From the NCBI GenBank assembly GCA_900757195.1, contig CAAEMZ010000043.1, positions 1 to 19,624 of the forward strand: a stretch of DNA of 19,624 bases. The letters are read 5' to 3'. The notes below the pieces were generated by a model. That model was not told the origin of the DNA, searched no databases, and saw only the letters and a program-made list of their open reading frames with translations. A program made the position numbers and the translations under genes. Shown one piece after another: positions 15,927 through 19,624 of this stretch (the stretch's first letter is position 1; each line of letters begins with the position of its first letter). The stretch comes from Lachnospiraceae bacterium (lineage in GTDB: Bacteria; Bacillota; Clostridia; Lachnospirales; Lachnospiraceae).

Positions 15927-17051
15927 CTACTTCACACCGAATAATTCTGCCAGCTTGTCTTCTTTTAATTCGGAACCAATGACACAAAGACGTCCGGTCA
16001 CATCCGGTTCACCGTCGCGCAGCTCAAACTCACCCGGCACAAGATCAAAATAAATCCATCCGCCCTGTGTATCCGAAACCATTCCCTTGGCTCTTAAAAT
16101 CATACCATAGTCTTCCGAATGGGAAAGTACATCCAGTGTCATCTGCATCCGGTCTCTGTCAAATTTCTTTGCCGTTTCCAGACCCCAGCTTGTAAATACA
16201 TCATCGGCATGATGATGGTCATGATCGTGACAGCCGCAGGTACAGTCCTCTCCGTGCTCATGGTCATGCTCATGGTCATGATCGTGGTCATGATGATGGT
16301 CGTGGTCATGATGATGCTCATGGTGATGATCGTGGTCGTGGTCATGACAGCCGCAGGTACAATCCTCTCCATGCTCATGGTCATGATCGTGGTCATGATG
16401 ATGCTCATGATGATGGTGTTCATGTTCTTCTTCCATCAGTTTCAGCACAAAATCATTTTCTTTTTCCATGGCATTTAAAATCTTCATGCCGTCAATATCA
16501 TCCCAGGCAGTCGTTACGATGGTCGCTTTCGGATTATGTTCTTTAATCATTTCCAGACATTTGGCCAGTTTATCCTCAGACATCTTCTGTGTCCGGCTTA
16601 AAATAATCGTTTTTGCATATTCAATCTGATTATTAAAGAACTCACCGAAGTTTTTCATATACATCTTACACTTCTGTCCGTCAACAACCGCTGTATAACT
16701 GTTTAATGCGATTTCAATTTTTTCACCAACGCCTTCCACCGCGCGGATCACATCGGATAATTTGCCGACACCGGAAGGCTCGATAATTACACGGTCCGGA
16801 TGATAATCGTTAATAACCTTTTCAAGGGCTGTTCCGAAATCTCCGACAAGGGAGCAGCAGATACAGCCGGAATTCATCTCCGTAATCTCAACACCGGCTT
16901 CCTTAAGGAAACCGCCGTCGATGCCTATTTCACCAAATTCATTTTCAATAAGAACAACTTTTTCATTCTGAAAAGCTTCAGATAACAGTTTTTTAATCAG
17001 TGTGGTTTTACCTGCACCCAAAAATCCAGAAATAATATCAATCTTAGTCAC
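15927..17051 (-). CDS. His-rich CobW/COG0523 family GTPase (metal chaperone)
   Basis: This 374-residue G3E GTPase is of the COG0523 type, proteins that use GTP hydrolysis to deliver zinc, cobalt or other metals to target proteins. Walker A GFLGAGKTT is at residues 9-17. The metal-binding GCICC motif is at 62-66. EPSGVGK follows at about 91. A His/Asp/Glu-rich arm (about 207-281) contains two CTCGC motifs in a duplicated unit. A CobW C-terminal domain follows. The start is a GTG at 17049-17051 (VTKIDIISGF), with GGAAAGG upstream. The longer frame from 17138 would be encoded by the promoter and hairpin region. It is the first gene of the metal operon. Which metal it handles cannot be decided. 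Confidence 0.9.
   Translation of the reverse strand: MTKIDIISGFLGAGKTTLIKKLLSEAFQNEKVVLIENEFGEIGIDGGFLKEAGVEITEMNSGCICCSLVGDFGTALEKVINDYHPDRVIIEPSGVGKLSDVIRAVEGVGEKIEIALNSYTAVVDGQKCKMYMKNFGEFFNNQIEYAKTIILSRTQKMSEDKLAKCLEMIKEHNPKATIVTTAWDDIDGMKILNAMEKENDFVLKLMEEEHEHHHHEHHHDHDHDHEHGEDCTCGCHDHDHDHHHEHHHDHDHHHDHDHDHEHDHEHGEDCTCGCHDHDHHHADDVFTSWGLETAKKFDRDRMQMTLDVLSHSEDYGMILRAKGMVSDTQGGWIYFDLVPGEFELRDGEPDVTGRLCVIGSELKEDKLAELFGVK
16209..16427 (-). repeat. Duplicated His/Cys-rich coding repeat, 117-base period
   Basis: Within the His-rich GTPase gene, a unit of about 39 codons occurs twice. The marker cagccgcaggtac starts at 16231 and again at 16348, exactly 117 bases apart, with near-identical flanks. 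Each protein unit has an HHHEHHHDHDH run and HEHGEDCTCGCHDHD. The surrounding CATGATGGTCATG-type simple repeats encode the His/Asp runs. Because the period is in frame, slippage would change arm length without breaking the gene. Confidence 0.88.
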
Positions 17052-17088
17052 TACAGTCACTACCTTTCCAGTTTTGCAAACATCTTGT

Positions 17089-17119
17089 AAAAAAATTCCG
17101 TCTGAACACGACGGAATTT
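17089..17119 (-). terminator. Terminator-like hairpin ahead of the metal operon
   Basis: On the minus strand a perfect ten-pair stem (17110-17119 with 17093-17102) with a seven-base loop is followed by seven T residues (17089-17095 as A, partly in the stem). It may simply end the aminopeptidase transcript, 58 bases after that stop. It also lies downstream of the only visible promoter for the GTPase gene, so it may act as a leader attenuator. Confidence 0.8.
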
Positions 17120-17128
17120 CCTTTATCA

Positions 17129-17157
17129 AGTGTATCACACCAGTCTTTGATTATCAA
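17129..17157 (-). promoter_or_regulatory. Extended -10 promoter of the metal operon
   Basis: On the minus strand, TTGATA (17152-17157) lies 17 bases from TACACT (17129-17134), preceded by TGA as an extended -10. The 11-base palindrome ttgattatcaa (17147-17157) covers the -35 and could be an operator. The predicted start near 17122 is about 70 bases from the GTG start of the first gene. Confidence 0.68.
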
Positions 17158-17176
17158 GACCTTAGTTTAGGCCCTT

Positions 17177-18565
17177 TTACACCCAGTCAACGGTCTTTAA
17201 AAAGGCTTCATAACACTTTTCCGCCTCATATAAATCGGCTTTGCTCGTAATTTCCCATGGAGCGTGCATGCTGAGAACCGCAACACCGCAGTCAATGACA
17301 TCCATATCAAAGGCTGCCGGAATCCATGCGATGGTATTGCCGCCGCCGGCATCGACTTTTCCCATCTCTGCCATCTGGAAGGCAACATGGCTGTTATCCA
17401 TCACCCGGCGGATGCGGGCCACATATTCAGCCCCCGCGTCGTTGGAAGCGGATTTTCCGCGGGCGCCGGTGTATTTATTAAAGACAACCCCTTTGCCGAA
17501 ATATGCCGTATTCCTTTTTTCAAATACAGAAGCATAGGCCGGATCGTAGGCGGCGCTGACATCCGAAGAAAGCATTTTGGATTTTGCCAGAGCCCGTCTC
17601 AGGGAAATATCCGAATAGCGGCGCATGGCATTCATCACTTCCGCAATGGTATTTTCAAAGAAACGTGAACCCATGCTGGATGCGCCCACACTGCCGATTT
17701 CTTCTTTATCCACAAAAACAGCCACACTTGTCCGCATCACCTGTTCCATCGATAACAGCGCCATCAGGGATGCATAGGCACATACCCGGTCATCCTGGCC
17801 ATAAGCCATCACCATGCTCCGGTCAAGGCCGAAATCTCTGGCTTTGCCCGCCGGAACAACTTCAATCTCACCGGAAATAAAATCTTCCTCTTCGATATCG
17901 TATTTTTCTTTTAACAGTCTCAGAACATTGGCTTTGACCTTATCCTTTTCTTCCGAATCCTTCATCGGACGGCTGCCGATGAGGATGTCCAGATCCTCGC
18001 CTTCAATAACGACAGCGCCTTTCTTTTCAAGCTGTTTTCCCGATAAGTGCACAAGCAGATCTGTCACACCGAATACCGGATCATTTTCATCCTCTCCGAT
18101 ATTGATCTCCACATGGCTGCCGTCCTTTTTAACAATCGTTCCATGAAGCGCCAGCGGCAGGGTTACCCACTGGTATTTTTTAATGCCGCCATAATAATGG
18201 GTATCCAGATAAGCCAGTTCTGTGTCTTCATAAAGCGGATTCTGTTTAATATCCAGTCTCGGTGAATCAATGTGGGCGCCTAAAATATTCATGCCCTCTT
18301 CAATCGGCATCAGACCCACATGAATAAACATGACGGCCTTTCCCTTGGTCTGGGCATAGACCTTGCTTCCCGGCTGCAGCAGGTGGCCGGTGCGAATCAC
18401 ATCCTCCATTGAAATGTAACCGCAGCTTCGCGCTGTGGAAATCATCTGACGGACACATTCTCTTTCTGTTTTTCCGTTATCCAGAAAATACTTATATCCC
18501 TGAACCAGGGCATCCATCACTTCAATATCTTCATCTGTATAGGTATTCCAGACATTTTCTTTCAT
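17177..18565 (-). CDS. M18 family aminopeptidase
   Basis: This 462-residue cytoplasmic zinc aminopeptidase belongs to the M18 (aspartyl aminopeptidase) family, whose members form large dodecamers. Likely metal ligands and catalytic residues are in place: H98 and D100 in GAHIDSPRLDIK, D258 in GQDDRVCAY, E288-E289 in DKEEIGSVGASS, D335 in SDVSAAYDP, and H434 in SMHAPWE. The insert between about 140 and 240 is typical of M18. The ATG has AGGAGG nine bases upstream and lies 13 bases after the stop of the AAA+ ATPase gene, so both are probably one transcript. The usual GGGTIG loop reads GGGNTI here, a small variation. A role in general peptide turnover is likely. Confidence 0.93.
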   Translation of the reverse strand: MKENVWNTYTDEDIEVMDALVQGYKYFLDNGKTERECVRQMISTARSCGYISMEDVIRTGHLLQPGSKVYAQTKGKAVMFIHVGLMPIEEGMNILGAHIDSPRLDIKQNPLYEDTELAYLDTHYYGGIKKYQWVTLPLALHGTIVKKDGSHVEINIGEDENDPVFGVTDLLVHLSGKQLEKKGAVVIEGEDLDILIGSRPMKDSEEKDKVKANVLRLLKEKYDIEEEDFISGEIEVVPAGKARDFGLDRSMVMAYGQDDRVCAYASLMALLSMEQVMRTSVAVFVDKEEIGSVGASSMGSRFFENTIAEVMNAMRRYSDISLRRALAKSKMLSSDVSAAYDPAYASVFEKRNTAYFGKGVVFNKYTGARGKSASNDAGAEYVARIRRVMDNSHVAFQMAEMGKVDAGGGNTIAWIPAAFDMDVIDCGVAVLSMHAPWEITSKADLYEAEKCYEAFLKTVDWV

Positions 18566-18578
18566 TTGTACGTTCCTC

Positions 18579-19624
18579 CTAGCCTAAAAAAGACAGTTCT
18601 TTTTCAATTCCCTGAATATCTGCCATAATCGAACGCTGACGTTCTCCGAGCAGCAGCCCCTGATTATACTGATAGTATTTATCACAGCCGTTTTCGCCGA
18701 TAAACCAGAGGGCATAATGGCTCGTATTCAGTTCTGTAATAAATACGACCATTTCCTGACTTTCCCCGAAAGCTGCTTCGATGAAGTGAAAGCTGTTGTC
18801 AAATCCGGACTTCCATGTAGAAAGCAGGTTCTGGCGTTTTGCCACGTTTTGATTAAATTTATCCCGGATAACATCAAAATCAGCGCCGCCCCGGGCATCC
18901 TTCAGGTATTCTTCCAGTGTGTCCAGCATACGGCGGGATACCCGTGCATCCACCTTATCCAGCGCTTTGCCATTCTGGTTTTTCGCCCATTTGGCCTTCT
19001 CATTTTCAAGCACCGCTTCCAGGCCTTCGATCAGTACCGGCTCACCTTTCACAAATTTCAAAACGCCAAACAGCCGCTCCACATAGCTGTCCCACTCAAA
19101 GCAGTCACAGGCGCCGTCGCTGAGACGGCTGACGAGCAGGCCGATCACACTGAGTTTTTCATCAAAAGGCGCTGAAGCCATCCGTTCCGCAGCTCCCGGA
19201 TTGACGCTGCCCTTTAAAATCTCCTCAACATTATAGTCTGACGCATATTTTTCATATAAATCCAGATAGGCCGAAAACTCTTTGGCAATGACCGGATGCT
19301 GAAGATACTGGCGAATCACGCCTTCCGTCACCGGAATACCGAGCTTCTGATAGACCTTAATCATCTGGGACAGATCTTCCCATCCCCGGGCGGTCACAAA
19401 ACGTTTGCCCTCCACCGTTGTTTCGATGGTATAGAAGTTTTCTTTTTTAATATCCAGATACGAAATAATGCTTCCGTGAATCCCCTCTTTATAGGCATAT
19501 TCTTTCCATACGGCAAGATTTTCCGTGACATCAATGCGCTTCACACGGTCCAGGGTTACAATATCAAATTCTTTGACAGATTTATTATACTCCGGCGGAT
19601 TTCCCGCAGCAACGATGATCCAGC
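18579..19624 (-). CDS. AAA+ (MoxR-like) family ATPase, C-terminal part, partial
   Basis: The frame stays open past a GTG at 19542-19544 to the end of the window. That GTG is internal, not a start, and the 5' part, including Walker A and B, is outside. The first visible residues, WIIVAAGNPPEYNKSV, then EFDIVTLDRVKRI, match the sensor 1 (GNPxEYN) region of MoxR/AAA_5-type ATPases and the following arginine-finger segment. After this come about 320 residues of mostly helical sequence, including YLDIKKENFYTIETTVEGKR and the WEDLS segment, with no further domain I recognise. The arrangement resembles Lachnospiraceae AAA-family ATPases with a long uncharacterised C-terminus. Such ATPases often work with von Willebrand A-domain proteins, which would lie outside. 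The target is unknown. Confidence 0.82.
   Translation of the reverse strand, partial: WIIVAAGNPPEYNKSVKEFDIVTLDRVKRIDVTENLAVWKEYAYKEGIHGSIISYLDIKKENFYTIETTVEGKRFVTARGWEDLSQMIKVYQKLGIPVTEGVIRQYLQHPVIAKEFSAYLDLYEKYASDYNVEEILKGSVNPGAAERMASAPFDEKLSVIGLLVSRLSDGACDCFEWDSYVERLFGVLKFVKGEPVLIEGLEAVLENEKAKWAKNQNGKALDKVDARVSRRMLDTLEEYLKDARGGADFDVIRDKFNQNVAKRQNLLSTWKSGFDNSFHFIEAAFGESQEMVVFITELNTSHYALWFIGENGCDKYYQYNQGLLLGERQRSIMADIQGIEKELSFLG

Noticed and set aside
16209..16427. Dense CATGATG/CATGGTC repeats that could suggest a CRISPR or satellite array
   Set aside because: The repeats are in frame inside an intact GTPase gene and encode its His/Asp-rich arm; there are no spacers of unique sequence.
17052..17138. 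N-terminal extension of the His-rich GTPase from an ATG at 17138
   Set aside because: The extension would be encoded by the promoter -10 and the terminator hairpin, and the family begins with the short strand before the P-loop.
19542..19544. GTG as the start of the protein ending at 18579
   Set aside because: The frame continues upstream with an AAA+ sensor 1 motif (AAGNPPEYN), so the GTG is an internal valine codon.

Overview
The window looks like a piece of a Clostridia chromosome, most likely Lachnospiraceae. The evidence is a type A RNase P RNA, a GAAC-N4-GTTC LexA box on recA, sigma-A promoters with strong Shine-Dalgarno sites, and the gene order dgt-dnaG-sigA-trmK-nif3. No genus is claimed. 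Most genes are on the minus strand. There are no insertion sequences, tRNAs, CRISPR arrays or phage genes.

Reading along the plus coordinates: (1) 1-1382 holds the start of a recX-like gene and recA, separated by a strong terminator. recA has a consensus promoter and a perfect LexA box. (2) 1379-3703 holds a CPBP-family membrane protease (minus) and a divergent cation:proton antiporter (plus), with back-to-back promoters. (3) 3749-4173 holds rnpB (minus) with its own promoter and a two-way terminator. (4) 4178-11273 is the macromolecular-synthesis operon, transcribed leftward in the order dgt, dnaG, sigA, trmK, nif3, TGS-uridine-kinase-like gene. It has tight spacing and translational overlaps and covers dNTP control, primer synthesis, housekeeping sigma, tRNA m1A22 methylation and nucleoside metabolism. 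(5) 11408-12454 is mutY (plus), divergent from dgt, ending in a perfect hairpin terminator. (6) 12493-17051 is a metal-handling operon, transcribed leftward: a His-rich CobW/COG0523 GTPase, a second G3E GTPase fused to a DUF1980/YcgQ-like domain, feoA, feoB with a His-rich insert, and a 49-residue Cys-rich FeoB-associated membrane protein. (7) 17177-19624 is an M18 aminopeptidase preceded by the C-terminal part of an AAA+ (MoxR-like) ATPase that runs off the window.

Most of the window is conserved core genome. The most unusual part is the metal operon. Two G3E GTPases, one with a duplicated His/Cys-rich metal-binding arm and one with a DUF1980-like tail, are in line with the Feo ferrous-iron transporter. 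A Cys-x-Cys-Gly-Cys motif recurs in the His-rich GTPase and in the small FeoB-associated protein. The operon appears to start from an extended -10 promoter whose transcript would begin with a terminator-like hairpin, which suggests a regulated leader. Several gene starts were re-chosen because the longest reading frame ran into promoter or operator sequence.
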